From Flavobacteriaceae bacterium (lineage in GTDB: Bacteria; Bacteroidota; Bacteroidia; Flavobacteriales; Flavobacteriaceae): 57,918 nucleotides of DNA. The stretch is from positions 1-57,918 of the forward strand of contig JALSLK010000041.1 of assembly GCA_026988355.1 (NCBI GenBank), written 5' to 3'. The notes under the pieces were generated by a model, which was not told the origin of the DNA, made no database searches, and was given only the letters and a program-made list of their open reading frames with translations. Of this stretch, positions 20,507-30,625 are shown in pieces (the first letter of the stretch is position 1; every line of letters starts with the position of its first letter). The position numbers and the translations under genes were made by a program.

Positions 20507-20623
20507 ATGAAAGTAAGAACATCCCTAAAAAAAAGAAGCGCAGATTGTAAAATTGTGCGTAGAAAAGGAAGATTATACGTGATAAATAAAAAGAATCCTA
20601 GATTTAAACAAAGACAAGGATAA
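20507..20623 (+). CDS. rpmJ: 50S ribosomal protein L36, zinc-free type
   Basis: The 38-residue protein starts [20 protein letters not shown] and ends [12 protein letters not shown], the L36 signature. Only one Cys (residue 14) remains of the zinc-ribbon set, so this is the C-minus form. L36 is a small late-assembly 50S protein. It lies 3 nt ahead of rpsM and behind its own promoter-like element. Confidence 0.97.
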   Translation: MKVRTSLKKRSADCKIVRRKGRLYVINKKNPRFKQRQG

Positions 20624-20626
20624 ATT

Positions 20627-21001
20627 ATGGCAAGAATAGCAGGAATAGACATACCAAAAAATAAAAGAGGAGTTATCGCATTAACTTATATTTTTGGAGT
20701 AGGTAGAAGCAGAGCTAAAGAGGTTTTAGCAAATGCAAAAGTAGACGGAAATGTTAAAGTTCAAGATTGGACAGACGAGCAAATAGCGAATATTCGTGAG
20801 CAAGTCGGAACATATACCATAGAAGGTGAATTACGTTCAGAAACACAAATAAACATTAAACGTTTAATGGATATAGGATGTTATAGAGGAATTCGTCATC
20901 GTAGTGGATTACCATTAAGAGGTCAAAGAACAAAAAACAATTCTAGAACAAGAAAAGGTAAAAGAAAAACAGTTGCAAACAAAAAGAAAGCAACTAAATA
21001 A
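20627..21001 (+). CDS. rpsM: 30S ribosomal protein S13
   Basis: S13 has 124 residues with [20 protein letters not shown] and the helix-two-turn-helix segment, then [19 protein letters not shown] near the C-terminus. It bridges to the 50S through L5 and contacts P-site tRNA. rpsK follows after 12 nt. Confidence 0.99.
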   Translation: MARIAGIDIPKNKRGVIALTYIFGVGRSRAKEVLANAKVDGNVKVQDWTDEQIANIREQVGTYTIEGELRSETQINIKRLMDIGCYRGIRHRSGLPLRGQRTKNNSRTRKGKRKTVANKKKATK

Positions 21002-21013
21002 TAAAGACTAATT

Positions 21014-21400
21014 ATGGCGAAAGTAAATAAAACAAAAAAACGTAAAGTCGTTGTTGAAGCTATTGGAGAAGCGCATATACATGCCTCTTTTAATAATATT
21101 ATTATTTCTTTAACAAATAAAAAAGGAGATGTAATAGCATGGTCTTCTGCTGGAAAGCAAGGATTTAGAGGTTCTAAAAAAAATACACCTTATGCAGCAC
21201 AAACAGCTGCCGAAGATTGTGCAAAAGTAGCACATGAAGCAGGATTACGAAAAGTGAAAGTTTACGTAAAAGGACCAGGTAATGGAAGAGAATCAGCTAT
21301 AAGAACATTACATAATAATGGTATCGAAGTTACAGAAATAATTGATGTTACTGGAATGCCACATAATGGATGTCGTCCAGCAAAAAGAAGAAGAGTATAA
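21014..21400 (+). CDS. rpsK: 30S ribosomal protein S11
   Basis: S11 (128 residues) has [40 protein letters not shown] and the C-terminal [18 protein letters not shown]. It forms the 30S platform and lies along the mRNA in the E-site region. A 76-nt structured gap follows before rpsD. Confidence 0.99.
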   Translation: MAKVNKTKKRKVVVEAIGEAHIHASFNNIIISLTNKKGDVIAWSSAGKQGFRGSKKNTPYAAQTAAEDCAKVAHEAGLRKVKVYVKGPGNGRESAIRTLHNNGIEVTEIIDVTGMPHNGCRPAKRRRV

Positions 21401-21414
21401 TTAATAAACTAATT

Positions 21415-21463
21415 TAAAGGAATACGATTTTCGAAGGATAAGCCTTAATTCATAATCCCTTTA
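21415..21463 (+). promoter_or_regulatory. Three-way-junction RNA candidate before rpsD
   Basis: TAAAGG (21415-21420) pairs with CCTTTA (21458-21463), enclosing two small hairpins: CGA-TTT-TCG (21425-21433) and AAGG-ATAAG-CCTT (21434-21446). It fills most of the 76-nt spacer before rpsD. S4 is an operon autoregulator in other bacteria, so this may be its binding site; that is inference, and the helices are short. Confidence 0.38.
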
Positions 21464-21476
21464 TAAAAAAAAAAGA

Positions 21477-22082
21477 ATGGCAAGATATACAGGACCAAAA
21501 ACTAAAATAGCTCGTAAATTTGGAGAAGCTATATTTGGATCGGATAAAAATTTTGAAAAAAGAAATTATCCTCCAGGACAGCACGGAAATAATAGACGTA
21601 GAGGAAAAAAATCCGAATACGCTATGCAATTACAAGAAAAACAAAAAGCAAAATATACTTACGGAATTTTAGAAAAACAATTTCGTAATTTGTTTAAAAA
21701 AGCTTCCGCATCATCAGGAATTACAGGTGAAATTTTATTGCAATTATGCGAATCACGTTTAGATAATGTAGCATATAGAATGGGAATATCTCCATCAAGA
21801 AATGGAGCACGTCAGTTAGTGTCTCATAGACATATAACAGTAAATGGAGAGATTGTAAATATACCGTCATACACATTAAAAGAAGGAGATGTAATTGGAG
21901 TTAGAGAAAAATCAAAATCGTTAGTAGCAATACAAAATGCACTAGCAAATAATAGTACAGTATACGAATGGTTAAATTTTAATGTAGACACCATGACAGG
22001 AACTTTTGTAAAGACTCCTGAAAGAATACAAATACCTGAAAATATTAACGAACAATTTATTGTAGAATTATATTCTAAATAA
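21477..22082 (+). CDS. rpsD: 30S ribosomal protein S4
   Basis: The 201-residue S4 has [17 protein letters not shown], the YPPGQHG motif and the S4 domain [19 protein letters not shown]. No zinc-binding Cys cluster is present at the N-terminus. S4 nucleates 30S assembly on the 16S 5' domain and often regulates its own operon. rpoA comes 25 nt later. Confidence 0.99.
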   Translation: MARYTGPKTKIARKFGEAIFGSDKNFEKRNYPPGQHGNNRRRGKKSEYAMQLQEKQKAKYTYGILEKQFRNLFKKASASSGITGEILLQLCESRLDNVAYRMGISPSRNGARQLVSHRHITVNGEIVNIPSYTLKEGDVIGVREKSKSLVAIQNALANNSTVYEWLNFNVDTMTGTFVKTPERIQIPENINEQFIVELYSK

Positions 22083-22107
22083 TAATTTAAAGATACTAGT
22101 AAAATTT

Positions 22108-23100
22108 ATGGCAATTTTAAATTTTCAAAAACCAGATAAAGTAATTTTAATCGACTCTACCGATTTTTCAGGTAGATTCGAATTCAAACCATTAGAACCA
22201 GGTTTTGGTTTAACTGTTGGTAATGCACTTAGAAGAGTGCTTTTATCCTCTTTAGAAGGGTTTGCAATTACATCTTTACGTATAGAAGGCGTAGAGCACG
22301 AATTCTCCACAATTAAAGGAGTTGTAGAAGATGTAACAGAAATTATTTTAAACTTAAAACAAATTCGTTTTAAGAGACAAATTGATGAAACAGATCATGA
22401 AACTGTATCTATATCAATAAAAAATCAAGAACAATTAACAGCAGGAGATTTCCAGAATTTTATTTCTGGATTTCAAATACTAAATCCAGAGTTGATAATC
22501 TGTAATATGGAAAAATCTGTAAATTTAGATTTAGAGATAACTATAGAGAAAGGAAGAGGTTTTGTATTAGCAGAAGAAAATAAAAAAGTATCGACAGCAT
22601 TAGGAACAATTTTTATTGATTCGATTTATACACCAATAAAAAATGTGAAATACGCAGTAGAAAATTTTCGTGTAGAACAAAAGACAGATTATGAAAAATT
22701 AGTTTTTGATATTGATACGGATGGTTCTATTAGTCCACAAGATGCATTAACAGAAGCAGCAAAGATATTAATCCATCACTTTATGTTGTTCTCTGATGAA
22801 AGAATTACTTTAGAAGCAGATGAAATAGCACAGACAGAAACTTATGATGAAGAATCTCTTCACATGAGACAATTGTTAAAAACAAGATTAGTAGACTTAG
22901 ATTTATCTGTAAGAGCATTAAACTGTTTAAAAGCGGCAGAAGTAGATACGTTAGGAGATTTAGTTTCGTTTAATAAAAATGACTTAATGAAATTCCGTAA
23001 CTTCGGTAAAAAATCATTAACAGAGTTAGATGAATTAGTAAATGTCAAAGGATTAAACTTTGGTATGGATTTAAGTAAATACAAACTAGATAAAGAGTAA
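22108..23100 (+). CDS. rpoA: DNA-directed RNA polymerase subunit alpha
   Basis: RpoA has 330 residues. The N-terminal dimerisation domain (about 1-235) includes [20 protein letters not shown] and the conserved [13 protein letters not shown] segment. The C-terminal domain (about 255-325) has [19 protein letters not shown] and the [16 protein letters not shown] helix-hairpin-helix that binds UP elements and activators. The gene lies between rpsD and rplQ in the usual alpha operon order. Confidence 0.99.
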   Translation: MAILNFQKPDKVILIDSTDFSGRFEFKPLEPGFGLTVGNALRRVLLSSLEGFAITSLRIEGVEHEFSTIKGVVEDVTEIILNLKQIRFKRQIDETDHETVSISIKNQEQLTAGDFQNFISGFQILNPELIICNMEKSVNLDLEITIEKGRGFVLAEENKKVSTALGTIFIDSIYTPIKNVKYAVENFRVEQKTDYEKLVFDIDTDGSISPQDALTEAAKILIHHFMLFSDERITLEADEIAQTETYDEESLHMRQLLKTRLVDLDLSVRALNCLKAAEVDTLGDLVSFNKNDLMKFRNFGKKSLTELDELVNVKGLNFGMDLSKYKLDKE

Positions 23101-23153
23101 ATAAGATATTTTAAACTTTATTAAAGTTTAGAAAGTAAAGACAATAGAGCACA

Positions 23154-23630
23154 ATGAGACACGGAAAGAAATTTAATCATTTAAGTAGAAAAACAGCGCA
23201 TAGAAAAGCAATGTTATCTAATATGGCTTGTTCAATTATAGAACACAAACGTATAAATACAACTTTAGCAAAAGCAAAAGCTGTGCGTCAATACATAGAG
23301 CCATTAATTACTAAATCTAAAGAAGATACAACACATAATAGACGTATTGTATTCAAGTACTTAAAGAGAAAAGAGGTAGTAACCGAACTCTTTAGAGATG
23401 TTGCTGTAAAAGTAGCAAATAGACCAGGCGGATATATTCGTATTATCAAATTAGGAAACAGAAAAGGAGATAACGCAGAAATGGCAATGGTTGAGTTAGT
23501 AGACTATAACGAAGTTTACAATCCGAATGGCAAAAAGAAGAAAAAAACAAGACGTAGAGGTGGTAAAAATAAAACTACTGCGGTTTCTACACCACCAGTT
23601 GTAGATACAAAATCAAACGAAGAAGAATAA
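23154..23630 (+). CDS. rplQ: 50S ribosomal protein L17
   Basis: L17 has 158 residues, longer than the E. coli form (127) because of a basic tail ([16 protein letters not shown] near 125-140) ending in an acidic stretch. [20 protein letters not shown], the family signature, starts the protein, and the core ends [11 protein letters not shown]. It is the last gene of the supercluster and is followed by a strong terminator 22 nt later. Confidence 0.98.
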   Translation: MRHGKKFNHLSRKTAHRKAMLSNMACSIIEHKRINTTLAKAKAVRQYIEPLITKSKEDTTHNRRIVFKYLKRKEVVTELFRDVAVKVANRPGGYIRIIKLGNRKGDNAEMAMVELVDYNEVYNPNGKKKKKTRRRGGKNKTTAVSTPPVVDTKSNEEE

Positions 23631-23652
23631 ATGCCAAGTGTATTATTAATAT

Positions 23653-23690
23653 AAAAAAGGATAAGCTAGATTTTTAGTTTGTCCTTTTTT
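23653..23690 (+). terminator. Rho-independent terminator of the ribosomal supercluster
   Basis: AAAAAAGGATAAGCTA (23653-23668) pairs over 16 bp, two of them G-U, with TAGTTTGTCCTTTTTT (23675-23690) around a 6-nt loop. The 3' arm ends in a T-run. It directly follows rplQ. Confidence 0.88.
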
Positions 23691-23692
23691 GT

Positions 23693-23700
23693 TATATTTG
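23693..23700 (+). promoter_or_regulatory. Promoter -7 element of the secreted unknown
   Basis: TATATTTG matches TAnnTTTG, only 2 nt after the terminator T-run and 16 nt before the ATG at 23717. Confidence 0.6.
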
Positions 23701-23716
23701 TGTAAAACGACTTAAT

Positions 23717-24376
23717 ATGAAAAAAAAACATTTAACTTTTATTGTAATAATTTCTTTTGGAGTATTACTTCATGCACAAAGAAAATTTACTTTATTAGGA
23801 TATCATAGAATCTCTTCTGGGACGATATACATAGAAAATCGTGAAATAAAAGGGAGTGTTTACTTATTTGATAAATGGAATAATAAGAATACAGTTTATC
23901 TAAACAATGGAAAAACTACAAAAGCAGATAGTATCAATATTAATGTAGATACAAATAAATTAGTGATTAAGCAAGATGGACTTATTTATAATATAGAGAA
24001 AGAATATTATAAGCATATTATAATTGATAATAAAATGTATAAAGTGTTTTCTTTCAATAAAGAAAATAAAATTTATGAGGTAGTAGAAAAAGCTAAAAAT
24101 AATACTTTATTAAGAGGTTATAAAGTGACTTATGTAGTCGCAAAAGTTAAACCATATCAAATGGATAATAACAAAAGTGATGAATATAAAAAGCAATCAA
24201 GTTATTACATAAAAAAAGAAAATAGCATTAAAAGAATAAAGCTAAAAAAGAAATCAATTTTAAAGTTATTTGAAGATAAAAAAGATGCAATTGTCCAGTA
24301 TGTAAAGCAAAATAGGCTTTCATACAAAAAAGAAAAAGATGTAAAAAAAATATTCAAATATTATCATAATTTATAA
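23717..24376 (+). CDS. Secreted protein of unknown function
   Basis: I do not recognise this 219-residue protein. It starts MKKKHLTFIVIISFGVLLHAQ, a signal peptide cut after HA. The mature part is rich in Lys, Tyr and beta-forming segments to about residue 150 (GTIYIENREIKGSVYLFD looks like a small beta domain), then becomes a very basic, probably helical tail. No catalytic motif or Cys stands out. It has its own promoter and a terminator pair behind it, so it is monocistronic and unrelated in expression to rplQ or carA. A periplasmic or surface role is likely from the signal only. Confidence 0.8.
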   Translation: MKKKHLTFIVIISFGVLLHAQRKFTLLGYHRISSGTIYIENREIKGSVYLFDKWNNKNTVYLNNGKTTKADSININVDTNKLVIKQDGLIYNIEKEYYKHIIIDNKMYKVFSFNKENKIYEVVEKAKNNTLLRGYKVTYVVAKVKPYQMDNNKSDEYKKQSSYYIKKENSIKRIKLKKKSILKLFEDKKDAIVQYVKQNRLSYKKEKDVKKIFKYYHNL

Positions 24377-24381
24377 AATAG

Positions 24382-24401
24382 AAGATGTTAATAAACATCT
24401 T
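24382..24401 (+). terminator. Perfect hairpin after the secreted unknown
   Basis: AAGATGTT (24382-24389) and AACATCTT (24394-24401) pair perfectly around AATA. There is no T-run directly behind it, so it may act with the stronger terminator that follows at 24409. Confidence 0.45.
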
Positions 24402-24408
24402 AAAATAG

Positions 24409-24443
24409 AAAAGATAAACTAAAATTTAGTTTATCTTTTTTTT
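24409..24443 (+). terminator. Rho-independent terminator before carA
   Basis: AAAAGATAAACT (24409-24420) pairs with AGTTTATCTTTT (24428-24439) around AAAATTT, followed by more T to 24443. The carA promoter begins inside its T-run. Confidence 0.8.
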
Positions 24444-24450
24444 ATCTTTG
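24443..24450 (+). promoter_or_regulatory. Promoter -7 element of carA
   Basis: TATCTTTG matches TAnnTTTG 34 nt upstream of the carA ATG and abuts the preceding terminator. Confidence 0.6.
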
Positions 24451-24484
24451 AACTTTAATTAAGAATAAAAAAGTACTAAAAAAG

Positions 24485-25570
24485 ATGCATAAAAAAGCAA
24501 TTATTTTACTAGAAGATGGTGCCGTTTTTGAAGGTAAATCTATTGGAATTGAAGGAACATCTTTAGGTGAGATTTGCTTTAATACAGGAATGACAGGATA
24601 TCAAGAAATATTTACAGACCCATCTTACTTCGGACAAATAATGGTAACTACAAATGCACATATTGGTAATTATGGAACAAATAGAACAGAGCAAGAATCC
24701 GAAAAAGTGAAAATTTCAGGCTTAATATGTAGAAATTTTAGTTTCAATTATTCCAGAATAAATGCAGAGAATTCCTTATTAATATTTTTGAAAAAACAAA
24801 ATTTAGTAGCTGTTTCTGATGTAGATACAAGAGCATTAGTAAGGTATATTAGAAATAAAGGAGCAATGAATGCCTTGATATCCACAGATACAAATATAGA
24901 AAATCTCCAAAAACAATTAAAAAAAATGCCAACCATGGTAGGTTTAGAATTGGCATCTAAAGTATCGACAAAAGAACCTTACTATGTAGGAAATGAAAAC
25001 GCAACCTATAAAATAGCAGCATTAGATATAGGAATAAAAAAAAATATCCTAAATAACTTATCCAATAGAGATTGTTATATTAAAGTGTTTCCTTATAACG
25101 CAACATTTAAACAAATGGAATCCTTTAAGGCAGATGGTTATTTCTTATCTAATGGACCAGGAGATCCAGAGCCATTAGTAGCAGCACAAACTTTAGCAAA
25201 AGAAATTATAAAAAGAGATTTACCCATATTTGGAATATGTTTAGGACATCAAATTATAGCATTAGCAAATGGTGTAAAAACCTATAAAATGCATAATGGA
25301 CATAGAGGAATAAACCATCCAGTAATAAACCTAAATACAGGAAAAGCAGAAATAACATCACAGAATCACGGTTTTGTGGTAGATAAAAAAGAAGTAGAAA
25401 ATCACCCTGAATTAGAAATAACACATTTGCATTTGAACGATGATAGTTTAGCAGGAATGCGTGTGAAAAATAAAAATTGTTTTTCAGTACAATACCATCC
25501 AGAAGCAAGTCCAGGTCCACACGATTCATCTTATTTGTTTGATGAGTTTATCAATAATATAAATAGATAG
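24485..25570 (+). CDS. carA: Carbamoyl-phosphate synthase small subunit
   Basis: This 361-residue glutaminase subunit hydrolyses glutamine and passes ammonia to CarB, making carbamoyl phosphate for arginine and pyrimidine synthesis. The N-terminal domain has the family pattern (EGKSIGIEGTSLGEICFNTG). The class I amidotransferase domain holds the nucleophile Cys252 in FGICLGHQI and the His338/Glu340 pair in QYHPEAS. carB is not adjacent. The next gene, eno, starts 44 nt later without a visible promoter, so carA and eno are probably cotranscribed. Confidence 0.98.
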   Translation: MHKKAIILLEDGAVFEGKSIGIEGTSLGEICFNTGMTGYQEIFTDPSYFGQIMVTTNAHIGNYGTNRTEQESEKVKISGLICRNFSFNYSRINAENSLLIFLKKQNLVAVSDVDTRALVRYIRNKGAMNALISTDTNIENLQKQLKKMPTMVGLELASKVSTKEPYYVGNENATYKIAALDIGIKKNILNNLSNRDCYIKVFPYNATFKQMESFKADGYFLSNGPGDPEPLVAAQTLAKEIIKRDLPIFGICLGHQIIALANGVKTYKMHNGHRGINHPVINLNTGKAEITSQNHGFVVDKKEVENHPELEITHLHLNDDSLAGMRVKNKNCFSVQYHPEASPGPHDSSYLFDEFINNINR

Positions 25571-25584
25571 TATTTTCGGATTAA

Positions 25585-26907
<1,323 letters not shown>

Positions 26908-26913
26908 TTAATA

Positions 26914-26960
26914 ATTACGTAACTTTGGTAACTGTAACAGCGTAAAGACGATTTTACAGT
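26914..26960 (+). promoter_or_regulatory. gltA promoter and structured leader
   Basis: TAACTTTG (26920-26927) matches TAnnTTTG, within ATTACGTAACTTTG, which recurs at 32217 before the ABC permease. The expected 5' leader then contains ACTGTAA (26931-26937) paired with TTACAGT (26954-26960), enclosing a small CGT/ACG hairpin (26941-26950). Confidence 0.55.
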
Positions 26961-26988
26961 AAATAAAATAATAAAATAAAAAAGAATT

Positions 26989-28275
26989 ATGTCAGAAATA
27001 GGAGTGTTTGAATTTCGAGGAGAAAGATATGAATTTCCCGTTGAAATTGGAAGTGAAAATGAAATTGCAATCGATATTAAAAAATTAAGAGGAAGTACAG
27101 GAGGTATTATAACTCTAGATTCAGGATTTAAAAATACAGGATCTTGTAAAAGCGCCATAACCTTTTTAGATGGAGAAAAAGGCATCTTGAGATATAGAGG
27201 ATATGGATTAGAAGATTTGGCAGCAAATTCTAGTTTTTTAGAGGTAGCATATTTAGTTATTTTTGGAGAACTGCCAAAAAAAATGGAGCTAGAACGATTT
27301 GAAAATACAATCAAATCACATACAATGCTAAATGAAGAGATGAAAGATATTTTGGATGGATTTCCTAAAAATGCACATCCAATGGGAATTTTATCTTCCC
27401 TTACAGGAGCATTAACAGCTTTTAATCCGCATTCAGTCGATGTAAACGATGAAGAGCAAATGTACCAAGCTATATGTAAAACAATGGCGAAAATACCAGT
27501 AATAGCATCTTGGGCACATAGTAAAAACCTAGGAAAACCAATGAACTATGCGCATAATGATTTTGATTATATCGAAAATATTTTGCAAATGTTATTTACA
27601 AAAAGAAACGAAAGATATAAAATTAATCCAATAATTACCAATGCATTAGATCAATTATTAATTTTACATACAGATCACGAACAAAATTGTTCAACATCAA
27701 CAGTACGAATAGTAGGATCCTCACATGCAGGATTATTTGCATCCATATCGGCAGGAGTATCTGCACTTTGGGGACCACTACATGGAGGAGCAAACCAAGC
27801 AGTTATTGAAATGTTGGAAAATATAATAGCAGATGGAGGCGATGTAGAAAAGTACATCGCAAAAGCAAAAGATAAAAAAGATTCATTCCGATTAATGGGA
27901 TTTGGACATAGAGTATATAAAAATTTCGATCCAAGAGCAAGAATAATCAAATCGGCAGCAGATGAATTATTACAAGACTTGGATATGGATGATCCAGTAC
28001 TAGCAGTAGCAAAACACTTGGAAGAAGTAGCACTAAACGATGCGTACTTTGTAGAAAGAAAGTTGTATCCAAATGTAGATTTCTATTCAGGAATTATATA
28101 TAGAGCACTCGGTATTCCAACAGAGATGTTTACCGTAATGTTTGCAATTGGGCGTTTGCCAGGATGGATAGCACAATGGAGAGAAATGCGATTAAATAAC
28201 GAGCCAATTGGTCGCCCAAGACAATTGTATATTGGAGAAAATCAACGAGAATTTAAACCAGTAGAGAAAAGATAA
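26989..28275 (+). CDS. gltA: Citrate synthase
   Basis: The 428-residue enzyme condenses acetyl-CoA with oxaloacetate at the entry to the TCA cycle. The catalytic triad is His265 in GPLHGGANQ, His307 in GFGHRVYKNFDPRA and Asp364 in NVDFYSG. The length and the N-terminal beta domain (to about residue 65) point to the type II (hexameric, NADH-sensitive) form of Gram-negatives. It has its own promoter and leader, and a strong terminator closes it. Confidence 0.98.
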   Translation: MSEIGVFEFRGERYEFPVEIGSENEIAIDIKKLRGSTGGIITLDSGFKNTGSCKSAITFLDGEKGILRYRGYGLEDLAANSSFLEVAYLVIFGELPKKMELERFENTIKSHTMLNEEMKDILDGFPKNAHPMGILSSLTGALTAFNPHSVDVNDEEQMYQAICKTMAKIPVIASWAHSKNLGKPMNYAHNDFDYIENILQMLFTKRNERYKINPIITNALDQLLILHTDHEQNCSTSTVRIVGSSHAGLFASISAGVSALWGPLHGGANQAVIEMLENIIADGGDVEKYIAKAKDKKDSFRLMGFGHRVYKNFDPRARIIKSAADELLQDLDMDDPVLAVAKHLEEVALNDAYFVERKLYPNVDFYSGIIYRALGIPTEMFTVMFAIGRLPGWIAQWREMRLNNEPIGRPRQLYIGENQREFKPVEKR

Positions 28276-28285
28276 CCACAAAAAT

Positions 28286-28321
28286 AAATGTCATTTAAAC
28301 ACGATTTGAATGGCATTTTTT
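28286..28321 (+). terminator. Rho-independent terminator after gltA
   Basis: AAATGTCATTTAAA (28286-28299) pairs over 14 bp, two of them G-U, with TTTGAATGGCATTT (28305-28318) around CACGA, followed by T residues. rocF starts only 12 nt later and shows no promoter of the standard type, so some read-through may feed it. Confidence 0.85.
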
Positions 28322-28332
28322 AATGATATATT

Positions 28333-29292
28333 ATGAAATCTATTAAAATTATAAAAAACAGATCCGATGTTGGAGCAGGAACAAGAGGTTCCGATATGGG
28401 AGTCGATGCCATTGAGATAGCAGCAATAAATCAAAGTAATAATTATTTTAGTATCTATGAATTTGAAGATGTAGAGACCGAAAATGAATCGGTATATAAC
28501 AAAGTAAATAATTCTTTCGCAAAACGAATAGATAGTGTTTTACACCAATGTATGCGCTTGAGCAATCATGTAAAAGTGAATTTACAAGAACAAAAATTTC
28601 CAATAGTATTATCAGGAGACCATTCTGCAGCATTAGGAACAATAAGTGGAGTTAAAGCAGCATATCCAAGAAAAGAAATCGGCGTAATTTGGATTGATGC
28701 ACACGCAGATATACACTCACCATATAGCTCACCATCAGGAAACATACACGGAATGCCACTTGCAGCTGCATTAGCAGAAGATAACCTAGAATATGAAATA
28801 AATGATGTTTCAAGAGGAACGGCAGAATTGTGGGAACGAATGAAAAATATTGGTATTTCAGGAACTAAATTAGCACCAGAAAATTTAATATATTTTGGTG
28901 TTAGAGACACAGAAGAACCAGAAGATAAACAAATTGAAAGGTTACAAATTAAAAATTATAAAGTAGATGAAATACGTTTTCGAGGATTAAAAACCTGTGT
29001 CGATGAAGCTATAGAAAAATTATCTAACTGTGATGTAATCTATATCTCATTTGATGTAGATAGTATGGACTGCGATTTAATTTCATACGGAACAGGAACA
29101 CCTGTGGCAAAAGGATTTGATCAATATGAAGTAATAAAAATTATTAATCGCTTTATAGAAACAAAGAAAGTGGTTTGTGTAGAATTTGTAGAGGTAAATC
29201 CCTTGTTAGATTTAAAAGGAAATAAAATGGCAGAAACAGCTTTTGAAATTCTAGAAGAAATTACAAAAACCATTAAAGCAAATAATTTATAG
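28333..29292 (+). CDS. rocF: Arginase
   Basis: This 319-residue ureohydrolase hydrolyses arginine to ornithine and urea. Manganese ligands are visible at His97 (SGDHSAALG), Asp122/His124/Asp126 (IDAHADIH) and Asp241/Asp243 (SFDVDSMD); the SPSGNIHGMPLA substrate loop at 133-144 is the arginase form (agmatinase differs). ctlX follows after a decayed gene, so two enzymes yielding ornithine sit together. It lies directly behind the gltA terminator with no clear promoter. Confidence 0.93.
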   Translation: MKSIKIIKNRSDVGAGTRGSDMGVDAIEIAAINQSNNYFSIYEFEDVETENESVYNKVNNSFAKRIDSVLHQCMRLSNHVKVNLQEQKFPIVLSGDHSAALGTISGVKAAYPRKEIGVIWIDAHADIHSPYSSPSGNIHGMPLAAALAEDNLEYEINDVSRGTAELWERMKNIGISGTKLAPENLIYFGVRDTEEPEDKQIERLQIKNYKVDEIRFRGLKTCVDEAIEKLSNCDVIYISFDVDSMDCDLISYGTGTPVAKGFDQYEVIKIINRFIETKKVVCVEFVEVNPLLDLKGNKMAETAFEILEEITKTIKANNL

Positions 29293-29312
29293 TGTATTCT
29301 GTATAAAAGAAA

Positions 29313-29640
29313 ATGTTACAAACAACATTGATTTCATTGGTACAAAAATATATCGAAAATAATTTCTATCATTTATAAAATGTATTACAACAGTTACAAA
29401 TAGTTAGAAACGAAATTAACGATTGAGATGTTATATTGTTTGCAGTATATTATCACGATATAATAGATGCTATTTATAAAAAAAGCAACAAAATAAAAAG
29501 TGCAAAATCGAAGCCAGAACGGTTAAAAAAATATCAAAAACATCAAGTAGAATATTACAAAGCTAGCATCAAATAATAGCAACGAAAGATTATAAAAGCA
29601 GACTATTTCTATTAAGAAATAGGAGAAACAAGAAAGAATA
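29313..29640 (+). pseudogene. Decayed HD-superfamily hydrolase gene (COG4339-like)
   Basis: No intact frame spans this 376-nt gap, but one frame from the ATG at 29313 reads MLQTTLISLVQKYIENNFYHL-stop, then NVLQQLQIVRNEIND, a TGA where homologues have Trp, then DVILFAVYYHDIIDAIYKK and on to SKPERLKKYQKHQ. A second frame gives IIATKDYKSRLF. VYYHDII with the HD pair is the core of the predicted metal-dependent HD phosphohydrolases of COG4339. In my recollection of the family a stretch after IENNFY is also missing, along with the central part after YHDII. I infer at least two stops, one deletion and frame loss. It separates rocF from ctlX. Confidence 0.72.
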
Positions 29641-29668
29641 GGATAGAAGAGATAAAAAAGATAAAATA

Positions 29669-30586
29669 ATGAGCCAAATAACAGATACAATATTAATGAT
29701 AAAACCAGTTTCTTTTAGAAGAAACGAAGAAACAGCAGTAAATAATCATTATCAAAAAAAAACAAAAGCACTAGCAAAAACAATACAAACAAAAGCTTTA
29801 AAAGAATTTAATACACTAGTTGCTAAATTAGAAAAAGTAGGCGTACAGGTAATTGTTGTAGACGATACAAAAGAACCAGATACACCAGATGCAATTTTTC
29901 CGAATAATTGGATTTCATTTCATGAAAAAGGAACAGTATGCGTATATCCAATGTTTGCTAAAAATAGACGTTCAGAACGAAGAATAGATGTTATAGAAAC
30001 GATAGAAAAACAAGGTGTAAAAATCGAAAATATATTAGATTATACAGAAGCAGAAAATGAAGACTTTTTTTTAGAAGGAACAGGAAGTATGGTTTTAGAT
30101 AGAGAAAATAGAATTGCCTATTGCGCTTTATCACCTAGATCAAAAGAAGCAATATTTATTGAGTTTTGTGAAGATTTAGAATATACACCAGTTGTATTTA
30201 GAGCAAATCATTCTGTAGAAGGAAAAAGAAAACCAATATACCATACTAACGTAATGATGAGCATAGGAAAAACGTATGCAATAATTTGTTTACAAACTAT
30301 AGATGATAAAAAACAACGGAAACATGTCGCAAAAGTATTAGAAGATTCAGGAAAAAAAATCATTAACATATCCAAAGAACAAGTAGCATCATTTGCAGGA
30401 AATACATTGCAACTAAAAGGAAAAGAAAAAGAATATATTGTAATGAGCGAAACAGCATACCAAAGTTTAAGCAAAGCACAAATTACAATTATAGAAGCAC
30501 ACGGAACAATTTTAAAAAGCGATGTAAAAACCATCGAAGAAAATGGAGGAGGAAGTGTGCGATGTATGATGGCAGAAATATTTTAA
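29669..30586 (+). CDS. ctlX: Citrulline hydrolase CtlX (amidinotransferase/deiminase fold)
   Basis: The 305-residue protein has the guanidino-group-modifying fold: substrate-binding Asp74 in DAIFPNNW, Glu136 in FFLEGTGSM, catalytic His192 in YHTNVMMSIG and the nucleophile Cys299 in GGGSVRCMMAEIF. CtlX, characterised in Francisella, splits citrulline to ornithine, CO2 and ammonia. Next to arginase this gives two parallel routes to ornithine. Other dimethylarginase or deiminase activities in the same fold cannot be excluded from sequence. Confidence 0.88.
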   Translation: MSQITDTILMIKPVSFRRNEETAVNNHYQKKTKALAKTIQTKALKEFNTLVAKLEKVGVQVIVVDDTKEPDTPDAIFPNNWISFHEKGTVCVYPMFAKNRRSERRIDVIETIEKQGVKIENILDYTEAENEDFFLEGTGSMVLDRENRIAYCALSPRSKEAIFIEFCEDLEYTPVVFRANHSVEGKRKPIYHTNVMMSIGKTYAIICLQTIDDKKQRKHVAKVLEDSGKKIINISKEQVASFAGNTLQLKGKEKEYIVMSETAYQSLSKAQITIIEAHGTILKSDVKTIEENGGGSVRCMMAEIF

Positions 30587-30599
30587 ATAAAATCTAAAA

Positions 30600-30618
30600 T
30601 ACCATACGTACCTTATGG
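30600..30618 (+). other. Small hairpin before xrtF
   Basis: ACCATA (30600-30605) and TATGGT (30613-30618) pair perfectly around a 7-nt loop in the 39-nt ctlX-xrtF gap. No T-run follows. Its role is unknown. Confidence 0.25.
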
Positions 30619-30625
30619 TTAAATT

